In this document: positions 21,682 to 30,245 of the stretch, piece after piece
Layout of the letters: each line of letters begins with the position of its first letter
Position numbering within the stretch: position 1 is the stretch's first letter
NCBI GenBank assembly: GCA_012728415.1
Contig: JAAYFD010000039.1
Span: forward strand, 1-64,000
Direction: 5' to 3'
Length of the DNA: 64,000 nucleotides
Origin: Gammaproteobacteria bacterium
GTDB taxonomy: Bacteria; Pseudomonadota; Gammaproteobacteria; Pseudomonadales; Pseudomonadaceae
Translations under genes and position numbers: made by a program
Notes under the pieces: generated by a model
Databases searched by the model: none
Seen by the model: the letters and a program-made list of their open reading frames with translations, nothing else
Told to the model about the DNA's origin: nothing

Positions 21682-22815
21682 TTGGCAACCGGCATACAGG
21701 ACTATAAAGCAGGACTCCACTGGCAACAGGACGGGCAGCTGTCTTGTTTGCATGTGACTGGTCAGTGGACGCTGCACGAGCGCAAACCGGACCTGCTGGA
21801 TATCTGGCGCAAAGGTGGCCGCCTGCCTGAGCAGCTCTGTGTCAAAGTCGCTGTGGAAGCCTGGGACAGCAGTCTGCTGGCATTGCTGCGGCGTATCCAG
21901 TACCTGGCTTATGAAGCCGGTATTGATGTAAACCTGCAAGGTTTGCCGTCCGGTGTTGAGCAAATGCTGCAGATGGCAGCAATACCCTCCAGTCAGGCTC
22001 AGGCGCCTGCGCAACCGCATCAGGGCTGGGTAGAGCGGTTTGGGCAGGGTGCACTGGACATTCTCGCCAGCATCGGACGGAGCTGCACTTTTCTTGGTCA
22101 GGTTGTTTTGGCGCTGGTAGCGGCCATTCGTGGCCGGGCCCGCATGCGTGGCAGTGACTTTTGGCTGGCATTGCAGCAAAGCGGGCCGGGCGCCCTGCCG
22201 ATTGTGGCCCTGATTGCAGTGTTGGTGGGCCTGATTTTGGCATTTGTTGGTGCGGTACAACTAGAGGCCTTTGGTGCACAAATCTATATTGCCAACATGG
22301 TGGCGATCGGCATGACCAGGGAAATGGGGGCATTGATGACGGCTGTGATCATGGCAGGACGTACCGGTGCTGCCTACGCAGCCGAACTGGGCAGTATGCA
22401 GGCTAATGAAGAAATTGATGCGTTGCAGACTTTCGGCTTTCCACCACTTGAGTTCCTGGTCATTCCCCGGGTGCTTGCGTTGCTGGTCAGCATGCCGATC
22501 CTGACCTGTTTTGCCGATGCGCTGGGCATCCTTGGTGGCTTTGTCATTGGCTGGGGCATGTATGATATTTCTGCGGTGCAGTACATCAACCAGAGCCTGG
22601 AAATGGTCAGCAGCACAGATTTTTTCATAGGTCTGTTCAAAAGTCTGGTATTTGCCTTGCTGATTGGCATGATTGGTTGCTATTACGGCTTGAACAGCGG
22701 CCGCAATGCCCAGGCAGTTGGGCAGGCCACTACCCGGGCTGTGGTTAGTATCATTGTTGCGCTGGTGGTGAGTGACGCCCTGATTACTGTGCTCTGTACG
22801 CAGCTGGGGATTTAA
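21682..22815 (+). CDS. MlaE-family ABC permease with N-terminal STAS-like domain
   Basis: This 377-residue protein has an N-terminal STAS-like segment (about 10-105), then an MlaE permease domain with five or six hydrophobic helices, including the family segment GAELGSM-type (AYAAELGSMQANEEIDAL). MlaE permeases work with an MlaF ATPase and an MCE protein to move phospholipids between the membranes. The start is a TTG at 21682 with GGGAG upstream. The STAS-permease fusion replaces separate MlaB. First gene of a four-gene run with 2 bp, then 4 bp and 4 bp overlaps. Confidence 0.9.
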   Translation: MATGIQDYKAGLHWQQDGQLSCLHVTGQWTLHERKPDLLDIWRKGGRLPEQLCVKVAVEAWDSSLLALLRRIQYLAYEAGIDVNLQGLPSGVEQMLQMAAIPSSQAQAPAQPHQGWVERFGQGALDILASIGRSCTFLGQVVLALVAAIRGRARMRGSDFWLALQQSGPGALPIVALIAVLVGLILAFVGAVQLEAFGAQIYIANMVAIGMTREMGALMTAVIMAGRTGAAYAAELGSMQANEEIDALQTFGFPPLEFLVIPRVLALLVSMPILTCFADALGILGGFVIGWGMYDISAVQYINQSLEMVSSTDFFIGLFKSLVFALLIGMIGCYYGLNSGRNAQAVGQATTRAVVSIIVALVVSDALITVLCTQLGI

Positions 22816-22817
22816 CC

Positions 22818-23588
22818 ATGAAAGAAGTCGTGTTGGTCGCCGACAAGCTGAGTGCTGGTTATGGTGATCTGGTTATTCAGCGAGATCTCAATTTCAGCAT
22901 TCGGCAGGGTGAGGTCTTTGTCGTGATGGGCGGCAGTGGCTGTGGCAAGAGCACCTTGTTGCGCCATCTGATTGGCCTACAGGCGCCTCTGGCTGGTCGT
23001 ATCCTGTTTCGGGGCGATGACTACTGGGCTCACAGCAGTGCGAAGCGGGCGCTGTTGCAGCAGCACTTCGGCATTCTGTATCAGAACGTAGCCCTGTGGG
23101 GTGCCATGACCTTGCGAGAAAACATTTGTTTGCCCCTGGAAACCTGGCGGCCTGAGCTGAGCCGGCTGGAGCGCCATGAGCTGGCCTCACTGAAACTGTC
23201 ACTGGTCGGGCTGGCCGGCACCGACCATCTGTACCCGTCCGAGTTGTCGGGCGGCATGCGCAAGCGGGCCGGGTTGGCGCGGGCACTGGCATTGGATCCT
23301 GAAGTCTTGTTTTTTGACGAACCATCGGCAGGGCTGGATCCGCTCAGCTCAATGGCGCTCGATGAGCTCATTCTGCAGCTGCGTGACAGTCTTGGTGCCA
23401 GCATTGTGCTGGTGACCCACGAGCTGCCCAGTATTTATCGGGTGGCAGATACCTGCCTGTTTCTGGATAATAAAACCCGTACCCAGATAGCACTGGGCAG
23501 CCTACAAGATTTACTTGATCACGGCCCCGAGCAGGTTCAACGGTTCCTGCGCCGTGGTGACTCCTTTGCGGCCGGAGAGCGCACATGA
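22818..23588 (+). CDS. MlaF-like ABC ATPase
   Basis: This 256-residue nucleotide-binding subunit has Walker A GGSGCGKST (near residue 37), a Q-loop LYQN, the signature LSGGMRKRAGLARAL and Walker B VLFFDEP followed by SAGLDP. LSGGM(R/K)KR is the MlaF/Mkl subgroup form. It lies two bases after the permease gene and overlaps the MCE gene by four bases, so it powers the same transporter. Confidence 0.95.
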   Translation: MKEVVLVADKLSAGYGDLVIQRDLNFSIRQGEVFVVMGGSGCGKSTLLRHLIGLQAPLAGRILFRGDDYWAHSSAKRALLQQHFGILYQNVALWGAMTLRENICLPLETWRPELSRLERHELASLKLSLVGLAGTDHLYPSELSGGMRKRAGLARALALDPEVLFFDEPSAGLDPLSSMALDELILQLRDSLGASIVLVTHELPSIYRVADTCLFLDNKTRTQIALGSLQDLLDHGPEQVQRFLRRGDSFAAGERT

Positions 23589-24541
23589 ACGAAACCCGCA
23601 AACCATTCTGGATCGGCATCTTCCTGTTGAGTGGCCTGATGCTGTTGATTGGAGGGGTGTTGATGCTGGCCCGTGATGATGTCTGGAGCAAGCCGGTTGA
23701 ATATGTCGTTTATTTTACCGGTGCGCTGGACGGACTGGACGTCGGTGCCGATGTGACTTATCGCGGTGTAAAGGTTGGCAGTGTGCGCGACATTCGCTTG
23801 TCTTATGACCGAAAGATCAACGATGTCATTATGCCGGTAGTCATTCGTATCAGTACCGACAGTGGCACCAAGGCTTCCACCGGGCCCCAGCTGGACCGCT
23901 CCATTGCCCTGCTGGTTGAGCGTGGCCTGCGGGCTCAGCTGCAGGTGCCGAGCCTGTTGACCGGCAAGGCGGTTGTAGCGCTCGATTTCTTCCCGGGCCA
24001 GCCGGGTTACGTACGCAATAATGATGTCACTGGCCTGACTGCGATTCCTACGGTACCTTCACGCATCGACCAAGCCGCTGACTTGATACATGACCTGGCT
24101 GACGGTCTGCGCGCAGTGCCTCTTAAAGAAACGCTGGAGGCCGCCAGTCGTACCATGACAAAACTGGAAGCACTGCTTGGCTCGCCTGAGCTGGAAAGCA
24201 GCATAGGACACATGAATGATGTGCTGGCTGGCCTGAGCAAAATCGCCAGCCAGCTTGATCAGCGCATGCCGGGCTTGCTGGACAACCTGGATGCAGGGGG
24301 TCGTGAACTCAGGCAGACACTGGCCGAAGTAAGCCGGGTGGCTGTTGGAGCGCAGCAGGCACTTGAAGGAGCCAGTCAGCTGGTTAGCGAAGGGCACCGC
24401 AGTTTGAGCCCGGCTTCCGAATTGCAATATGAACTGATACAGGCGCTGCAAAATGTCTCCCGTGCCAGCAAGTCGCTGGAGCGTACGGCGCAGGCCATAG
24501 AGCAGCAGCCACAGTCCTTGATTTTTGGCAGGAAAGAATGA
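23585..24541 (+). CDS. MlaD-like MCE-domain protein
   Basis: This 318-residue periplasmic protein is anchored by one N-terminal helix (about 8-28). An MCE domain follows (about 38-120: YVVYFTGALDGLDVGADVTYRGVKVGSVRDI), with the long helical tail of about 170 residues typical of MCE proteins that form a hexameric ring or tunnel. ATGA overlap with the ATPase gene and another with the lipoprotein gene show tight coupling. It binds and shuttles lipid; the cargo is not evident. Confidence 0.93.
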   Translation: MNETRKPFWIGIFLLSGLMLLIGGVLMLARDDVWSKPVEYVVYFTGALDGLDVGADVTYRGVKVGSVRDIRLSYDRKINDVIMPVVIRISTDSGTKASTGPQLDRSIALLVERGLRAQLQVPSLLTGKAVVALDFFPGQPGYVRNNDVTGLTAIPTVPSRIDQAADLIHDLADGLRAVPLKETLEAASRTMTKLEALLGSPELESSIGHMNDVLAGLSKIASQLDQRMPGLLDNLDAGGRELRQTLAEVSRVAVGAQQALEGASQLVSEGHRSLSPASELQYELIQALQNVSRASKSLERTAQAIEQQPQSLIFGRKE

Positions 24542-25260
24542 AACAGAACAACCCCCTGTGCCGCCCCCTTCATTGGTTGATGGCTGCTGTAATGCTTGCC
24601 GGGGCAGGCTGCAGTTTGGTGACGCCCAGTGAGTTTTATCAGTTACAGGCGCCTCCTGGTGAGGCAGTTGTCAGCAAACACCAGGAAACTGCCGTTCTGT
24701 TAGGGCCGGTCAAGCTGGCCGATTATCTGCAGCGCGAGCAAATTCTGCAGCGCCAGGCTGATGGCAGCCTGAGTGCCAGCCGCAATGGACGCTGGGCTGG
24801 CCATCTGGAGGACGAGATAGGCCAGTTGCTGTTGCGCCAGATGGCTATGCGGCTGGGTAGCAGTCATGTGGCACTGTACCCGGACCGCATTGGTGTCGAG
24901 CCGGGGGCCCAAATTGTACTCAGCATCAGCCGGCTGGATTCGGGCGAAGGCGAGCCGGCCATACTGGAAGCCCAATGGCGCCTGCTTGATGGGGCCGGCA
25001 AGGTGCGCGACAGCAAGGTACTGACATTGAAGGCGGAGCATGAAGATAAGCTGGCCAGCCAGGTTCGCGCGCAGAGTGAGCTCTTGGTGCAGTTGTCCGA
25101 ACAGCTGGCGGACGCAGTGCGCCAGTTACATAGCGGTCAGCATAAAGCAGTAAAACGCCAGTCCGCCAGCAACCAGAAAAGCAGCAAGGCGGACATTCGC
25201 AAAGGAAGCAGCATGCCAGTGGCCGAGCCGGCACAAGAGTTTGAAGTGTACCGGTTCTGA
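24538..25260 (+). CDS. Auxiliary outer-membrane lipoprotein of MCE transporter
   Basis: This 240-residue protein has a signal peptide ending AGAGC (Cys25), a somewhat non-standard lipobox with Gly at -3. The body resembles the ABC-transport auxiliary lipoprotein family (DUF330/PqiC-like: SEFYQLQAP, the LGPVKLADYLQREQI strand, LEDEIGQLLLRQM). In PqiABC and related systems such lipoproteins dock the MCE tunnel to the outer membrane. The last 40 residues are Lys/Ser/Gln-rich. The ATG overlaps the MCE stop by four bases. Confidence 0.85.
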   Translation: MKQNNPLCRPLHWLMAAVMLAGAGCSLVTPSEFYQLQAPPGEAVVSKHQETAVLLGPVKLADYLQREQILQRQADGSLSASRNGRWAGHLEDEIGQLLLRQMAMRLGSSHVALYPDRIGVEPGAQIVLSISRLDSGEGEPAILEAQWRLLDGAGKVRDSKVLTLKAEHEDKLASQVRAQSELLVQLSEQLADAVRQLHSGQHKAVKRQSASNQKSSKADIRKGSSMPVAEPAQEFEVYRF

Positions 25261-25329
25261 GTGTTGTTGGGGCTTGTCGCTGTCTGCCGCCTAGGGGCGG
25301 GTAAAAATGTCTCTTGCTGCTTTGTGGGT

Positions 25330-26667
25330 TCAGTCTTCCGCCACCAGCAGCATCAGGCTTTGCAGTTGCATATCCAGCTGCTCGGAACAGGGCGGCAGGA
25401 TGCGTTCAATGCAGCTGGCGCCGGCAGGACGGGCAATGCTGCGAATGCTGGCGCAAAAGGTTTGCGGATGGCCGGTAACAGACTGCCCCAGCAAAACCAG
25501 GTTGCGGCTATAGCGGGCCAGTTCTAGCGCTTCGGCAATGGCTGCGTGCTGCAGCAACTTTTCTTCGCCGAAGTCAAAGACGGCATCACCATGGGCCACG
25601 CCCAGCTGCATGCCAAGGGTAATGCCACTGTCGGCAATCTCCATTTGCAGTGCATGGGCAAACGCCCGCAGCAATTCGGCTGCGCACAGGGCATTGGCCA
25701 GGTGATTTTCAGCGTCATCATGGAACAGCAACATGGACTGGCCATCGGCCAGTTCCAGCAAGCGGCCCTGATAGATGTCGGCTACTTCTTCCAGAGCCTG
25801 GTCATAATGGTCCAGCAGCTGCTCGCGACGCTGCTCATCAAGTTCATAAATGCCGTGCCCAAGACTCAGCTCGACTGCCAGTACAGCGCACTGCTCCGGC
25901 AGTACGGCTTGTGCTGTAACGGCTGCAGTGTCCTGCTGCGAAGTGTCTATGATGTGGTCGGGCTGTGGCTGTCCGGTTTCCGCTTCGTCCGGCAGCGTGC
26001 TGTCAATTGGCAACGTGCTGCCGGGCAGCCTGAAGCATTGTTCAAGGGTGCGGGCCAGCAGGCCGATTTCGTCCCCCCGTTGCTGGTGCGGGGCCTGCCC
26101 GACCGGCTGGATCAGCCAGCGCTGCAGATCGGTCAGTGGCTGACAGATGGAGCGGGCAGCGCGTGACAGCAGCATAACGCAGGCCAGCAACAGCAGGATG
26201 CCCAGCAGCATCAGACCCTGCAGGTTTGCGTACAGGGGCTTTTGCAGGCGCTTGACGTCAATATTGACATGCAACTGGCCGGCAATGACATGTTCAAAGG
26301 CAATTGGACGGGTATACAGGCTGTTGATCTTGCCGGGCTTTGGCCGGCGGCCCGCTTCGGCCAGTGTGCGGTTGTCGACACTGTAGAGTGCGGCGTGGGC
26401 CACATAAGGGTTTTCGGTCAGCTCGCGCAATACAGCAGCCAGTCCTAATGAGTCAGATAGCGCCAGCGGTGCTGAGACTGCCTGGGCGGTATGGATTACC
26501 AGGGTTTCGCCCAGTGCATCGGCCTGGTCCTGGATGGAAATGGCAAACTGCCGGGCACTCAGTCCGACCAGTACGATAATGACCAAAGCAATGAGCAGCA
26601 GACATACGCCGAGTATGCGCTGAGTGAGGCTGATGCCTGATGGCTGCTGTCGTGCGGGTTGGGTCAT
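25330..26667 (-). CDS. AhpA/YtjB-family membrane protein with HAMP-like segment
   Basis: This 445-residue protein has an N-terminal helix (about 18-38), a periplasmic region (to about 160), a second helix (about 167-188) and a HAMP-like linker. The cytoplasmic half resembles a degenerate class III cyclase/GGDEF-like fold (GVAHGDAVF, LELARYSRNLVLLGQSV). It matches the SMP_2/AhpA family encoded next to serB, such as E. coli smp (ytjB). Function unknown. The frame is open to 26799; ATG 26667 has AGGA upstream. It diverges from serB. Confidence 0.8.
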   Translation of the reverse strand: MTQPARQQPSGISLTQRILGVCLLLIALVIIVLVGLSARQFAISIQDQADALGETLVIHTAQAVSAPLALSDSLGLAAVLRELTENPYVAHAALYSVDNRTLAEAGRRPKPGKINSLYTRPIAFEHVIAGQLHVNIDVKRLQKPLYANLQGLMLLGILLLLACVMLLSRAARSICQPLTDLQRWLIQPVGQAPHQQRGDEIGLLARTLEQCFRLPGSTLPIDSTLPDEAETGQPQPDHIIDTSQQDTAAVTAQAVLPEQCAVLAVELSLGHGIYELDEQRREQLLDHYDQALEEVADIYQGRLLELADGQSMLLFHDDAENHLANALCAAELLRAFAHALQMEIADSGITLGMQLGVAHGDAVFDFGEEKLLQHAAIAEALELARYSRNLVLLGQSVTGHPQTFCASIRSIARPAGASCIERILPPCSEQLDMQLQSLMLLVAED

Positions 26668-26739
26668 GGGCAATCCTGAATGGTGGAGCGAAACGGGGAG
26701 CGAAGTATAACAAACTCGTGCCTGCAGCAGCAGTGCAGG

Positions 26740-26768
26740 CTGCACAAGGCCAGGATTCAGGCTAGAAT
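26740..26768 (+). promoter_or_regulatory. Candidate serB promoter
   Basis: CTGCAC (26740-26745) and TAGAAT (26763-26768) are spaced by 17 bases, 66 bases before the serB start. On the other strand TATACT (26704-26709) is a possible -10 for the divergent ahpA-like gene, 37 bases before its ATG. Confidence 0.4.
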
Positions 26769-26833
26769 GCGAAGCAAAATTCCGGCTGCTCGGCTGCAAT
26801 CGAGGCGGCTACTAATTCCTGGAGACTGCTGCC

Positions 26834-28051
26834 TTGCGCGAGATTGTCCTGATCAACATTACCGGTGAGGATCGCCCCGGTTTGACGGCTGCCATCATGA
26901 GCGTGCTGTCGCAGAGCGATGTGAGCATTCTGGATATTGGACAAGCGGTGATTCACGACACACTGTCTTTTGGCATTTTGGTAGAAATTTCTACTGGCAG
27001 CCAGTCTGCTGATGTGCTGAAAGACGTGCTGTTCACTGGTTACAAGCTGGACCAGCAGGTGCGCTTTACTCCGGTTTCCGAGCAGGATTATCAGAGTTGG
27101 GTGGCCGGTCAGGGCAAATCACGCTATATCGTCACTTTGCTGACACGCAAGGTAACAGCTGAACAGCTGCGGCGGGTTAGTGCAATCACTGCCAAATATA
27201 ATCTCAATATAGACCACATCGATCGCTTGTCTGGCCGCATGCCGCTGGATATGCCGGCAGACAAGGGTAAAGGCTGCATTGAGTTTTCCGTACGTGGCGA
27301 GCCGGCTGACGTGGCGGCGCTGCGTGCCGAGTTCCTCAGCGTGGCCCAAGAGCTGAATGTGGACATCGCTTTCCAGCGCGACAGTGTCTATCGCCGTAAC
27401 CGGCGGCTGGCAGTTTTCGATATGGACTCGACCCTGATTGAACATGAGGTAATTGACGAGCTGGCCATCGCTGCTGGCGTCGGCGATCAGGTCGCTGCCA
27501 TTACCGAGCGCGCCATGCAGGGCGAACTGGATTTCAAAGCCAGTTTCCGTGAGCGTCTGGCGCTACTGGAGGGCTTGAGCGAGGATGTGCTGGAAAATAT
27601 TGCACAGTCACTGCGCCTGACCGAAGGTGCCGAGACCCTGTTTGCCGAACTCAAGCGGCTGGGTTACAAGACCGCTATTCTATCCGGTGGCTTTACCTAT
27701 TTTGCCCGGCACCTGCAGGAAAAGCTGGGTATTGATTATGTCTATGCCAATGAGCTGGAAATTGTTGATGGAAAACTGACCGGCCGAGCGCTCGATCCCA
27801 TCGTTGACGCCCAGTGCAAGGCCGACTTGCTGCAGGAGCTGGCCAGGCGGGAGGGCTTGCGTCTGGAACAAACCATTGCGGTGGGTGACGGGGCCAATGA
27901 TCTGCCGATGCTGGGCTTGGCCGGGCTGGGGGTAGCCTTCCGCGCCAAGCCGCTGGTCAAAAAAAGTGCCCGCCAGGCCATTTCTACCCTGGGCCTGGAT
28001 GGCATTCTGTATCTGCTGGGCTATCGTGATCGCGACAGTCATCAAGAGTAA
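26834..28051 (+). CDS. serB: Phosphoserine phosphatase
   Basis: This 405-residue enzyme makes L-serine from phosphoserine, the last step of serine biosynthesis. Two ACT-like domains fill residues 1-180 (INITGEDRPGLTAAIMSVL at the start). The HAD phosphatase part has the catalytic DMDST (Asp196 nucleophile, Asp198), SGG and GDGANDLPML. Pseudomonas SerB also has the long N-terminal regulatory part. The start is a TTG at 26834 with GGAG nine bases upstream; no ATG fits the conserved beginning. Confidence 0.95.
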   Translation: MREIVLINITGEDRPGLTAAIMSVLSQSDVSILDIGQAVIHDTLSFGILVEISTGSQSADVLKDVLFTGYKLDQQVRFTPVSEQDYQSWVAGQGKSRYIVTLLTRKVTAEQLRRVSAITAKYNLNIDHIDRLSGRMPLDMPADKGKGCIEFSVRGEPADVAALRAEFLSVAQELNVDIAFQRDSVYRRNRRLAVFDMDSTLIEHEVIDELAIAAGVGDQVAAITERAMQGELDFKASFRERLALLEGLSEDVLENIAQSLRLTEGAETLFAELKRLGYKTAILSGGFTYFARHLQEKLGIDYVYANELEIVDGKLTGRALDPIVDAQCKADLLQELARREGLRLEQTIAVGDGANDLPMLGLAGLGVAFRAKPLVKKSARQAISTLGLDGILYLLGYRDRDSHQE

Positions 28052-28132
28052 AGACAGCGCCCGTATCGCTGGGCAGTTTATCCGTGCCTGCAGCGTTCAC
28101 AGGCTGCAGCGGCACAAGGAACAGGCCGGCAA

Positions 28133-29914
28133 TTAACCCGGCTGCTGGTCCGGCTCACTGTTTTCCTGTTCTTCCTGCTGCAGGCGCAACTCCTCATACT
28201 CGGCCTGCATCGCCAGCACCGAGCCTTCGGGTGCTTCGGATGTTTCACCCACCTCCCATGGGGCAGACTCAGGCAGCTCCTCAATGTGGATAGTGCTCAG
28301 GTTGTAGTCTGGCTGGTAATGAAGGTCGTAGCGTGCTGCCTTGATGGTGGAAATCATCAACAGCGTCATGATGATCAGCAAGGGGGCACCGGATACGATT
28401 GATGCCGTTTGCAGGGTTGACAGCCCACCCAGAAACATCAGCACTGCAGGCATCAGACACAGGGTAAAGGCCCAGAACAGACGATTCCAGCGGTGAGGCT
28501 CACAGTCGACCTCACGCTGCACTACCGAGGCCAGAATATAAGAGATAGAGTCAAAAGTGGTGGCCGTAAAGATAATCGCCAGCAGCGTAAACATGGCCAT
28601 CATGATCCAGCTCATGGGCAGTGTATTCAACACTGCAAAAATAGCCGCTGTAGCACTTTGTTCATTCAGGATGGCAACTACGTCCAGGCTGTCTGTTAGT
28701 TGCAGGTGCAGACCGTAGTTGCCCAGAACAATGAAAAATACGGCACACCCCAGTGAACCGAAGAAAATCGAGCCGATAACCATTTGCCTGATGGTGCGGC
28801 CGCGGGAGATCTTGGCAATAAACAGCCCCACAGTAGGCGCAAACACCAGCCACCAGGCCCAGTAAAAAATGGTCCAGTCGCTGGGGAAAGTGGTTTTTTG
28901 AAAGCCATGCTCACTAAAGCTGCCCATGGATTCGGTCCAGGTCATCATGGTGAGCATTTGGGTCAGCGAACGGCCCAGGCTCTCCAGCCCGGTGTTCAGG
29001 ATAAACATGCTGGGGCCGGCAAAAAACACCACGCCAAGAAACAGCAATGCCAGATAAAAGTTGATGTTGGACAGCAGTTGAATGCAGCCCTTGAGTCCGC
29101 GAAAGGCACTAAAGGCAAAGATTGCTGTGGTGACCAGCAACACTGCCAGCTGGGTCCACAGATTGACCGGCGTGCCGAACAGGCGGTGCAAGCCCTCGGT
29201 TACCATGGGCGAAGCCAGGCCCAGGGTAGTGGCACCACCGCCGCTCATGCCAAACACAAAAAACACATCAACCAGCTTGGCCCAGTTGCTCATCACAGCT
29301 TTTTCGCCGATGAGCGGCATCAGGCTTTGGCTGACTTTGAGCCGTGGCGAGTTGCGCACATGGGCAAAATAGGCAATCGGGATGGCAGGCAGTAAATAAA
29401 TGGCCTAGGCGACAGGTCCCCAGTGAAACATGCCGTAGGTGGTGGCCCAGCGAATGGCCTCAGGCGAGCCAGGTTCAAGGTTGAATGGTGGCCCCTGATA
29501 GTAATAAGCCCACTCAATGATGCCCCAGTAGAGAATGCTGGCACCGATGCCGCCACAAAACATCATGGCCGCCCAGGACGCTGTTTTGAACTCGACTTCT
29601 TCTTCGGGTCGTCCCAGTTTGATGTTACCGATGTCCGAAAAGGATATGTAAACCACGAACATCACAGCCAGGACACCAATGAGCAGATAGAACACACCAA
29701 AAGTGTCGGTGATAAAGAGCTTGGCCTGCTCAACCCAGTCGGCTCCCTCTTTGGGGAACATGATGAGCGGAACCAGCACTGCAAATAGCAACGCCAGCAC
29801 GGAGAAGAAAGTGAAGTAATCGATACGGGTATCGGGCTCGGTGCTTTGCGGGCTGGTCTGCATGCGCAGGTCAGCTGCAAAACGACCCATGTGCCTCATG
29901 TTTTCTTTTTTCAT
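28133..29914 (-). pseudogene. BCCT-family osmolyte transporter gene interrupted by an in-frame amber codon
   Basis: Two open parts lie in one frame: 29914-29408 (169 codons from ATG 29914) and the rest down to 28133, separated only by TAG at 29405-29407. Read through, the product is about 592 residues of the betaine/choline/carnitine type with about twelve membrane helices. It includes the WTIFYWAWW motif of BCCT helix 8. The stop falls in GPVA-stop-AIYLLPAIP, where family members usually have Trp (AWAIY), so a single TGG-to-TAG change explains it. Flanking codons are otherwise intact, so decay is recent, or it is a sequencing error or read-through. The C-terminal 80 residues are Glu-rich. 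Confidence 0.85.
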
Positions 29915-30245
29915 GATACTAGCCGGGGTTCCCGGATTGTAAAATCAGGCGGCACGCTTGGCCTGATAAAGCGGTCAGTGATAACCATGTATCCGATGCA
30001 TGATGCAAACCGGAAAGGGAGCGAGGCGAGATGGCAGGGTGTATTTGCACTTGCCGTTCAGGGTGCGGCAGGGGTGCTCAATATAAGGCAGAAGGCCTTG
30101 AGTAAAGACAAAATATAACCTTGTTTCGATTAAGTGCTTAACAGCATAAGCAAGACCTGCAAGAAAGCAAGTGACGGGTTTTACGAAAAATTGCAGATTT
30201 TTTGCTGCAGCTGTGCCCGGCCACGAGAGGCGCTGCGAATAAATA
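29915..30245. other. Intergenic region between BCCT gene and priA
   Basis: A 331-base gap upstream of the BCCT gene (which starts at 29914, minus) and downstream of priA (minus). No terminator, repeat or gene is evident. It should contain the BCCT promoter, but I see no clear -35/-10 pair. Confidence 0.4.
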
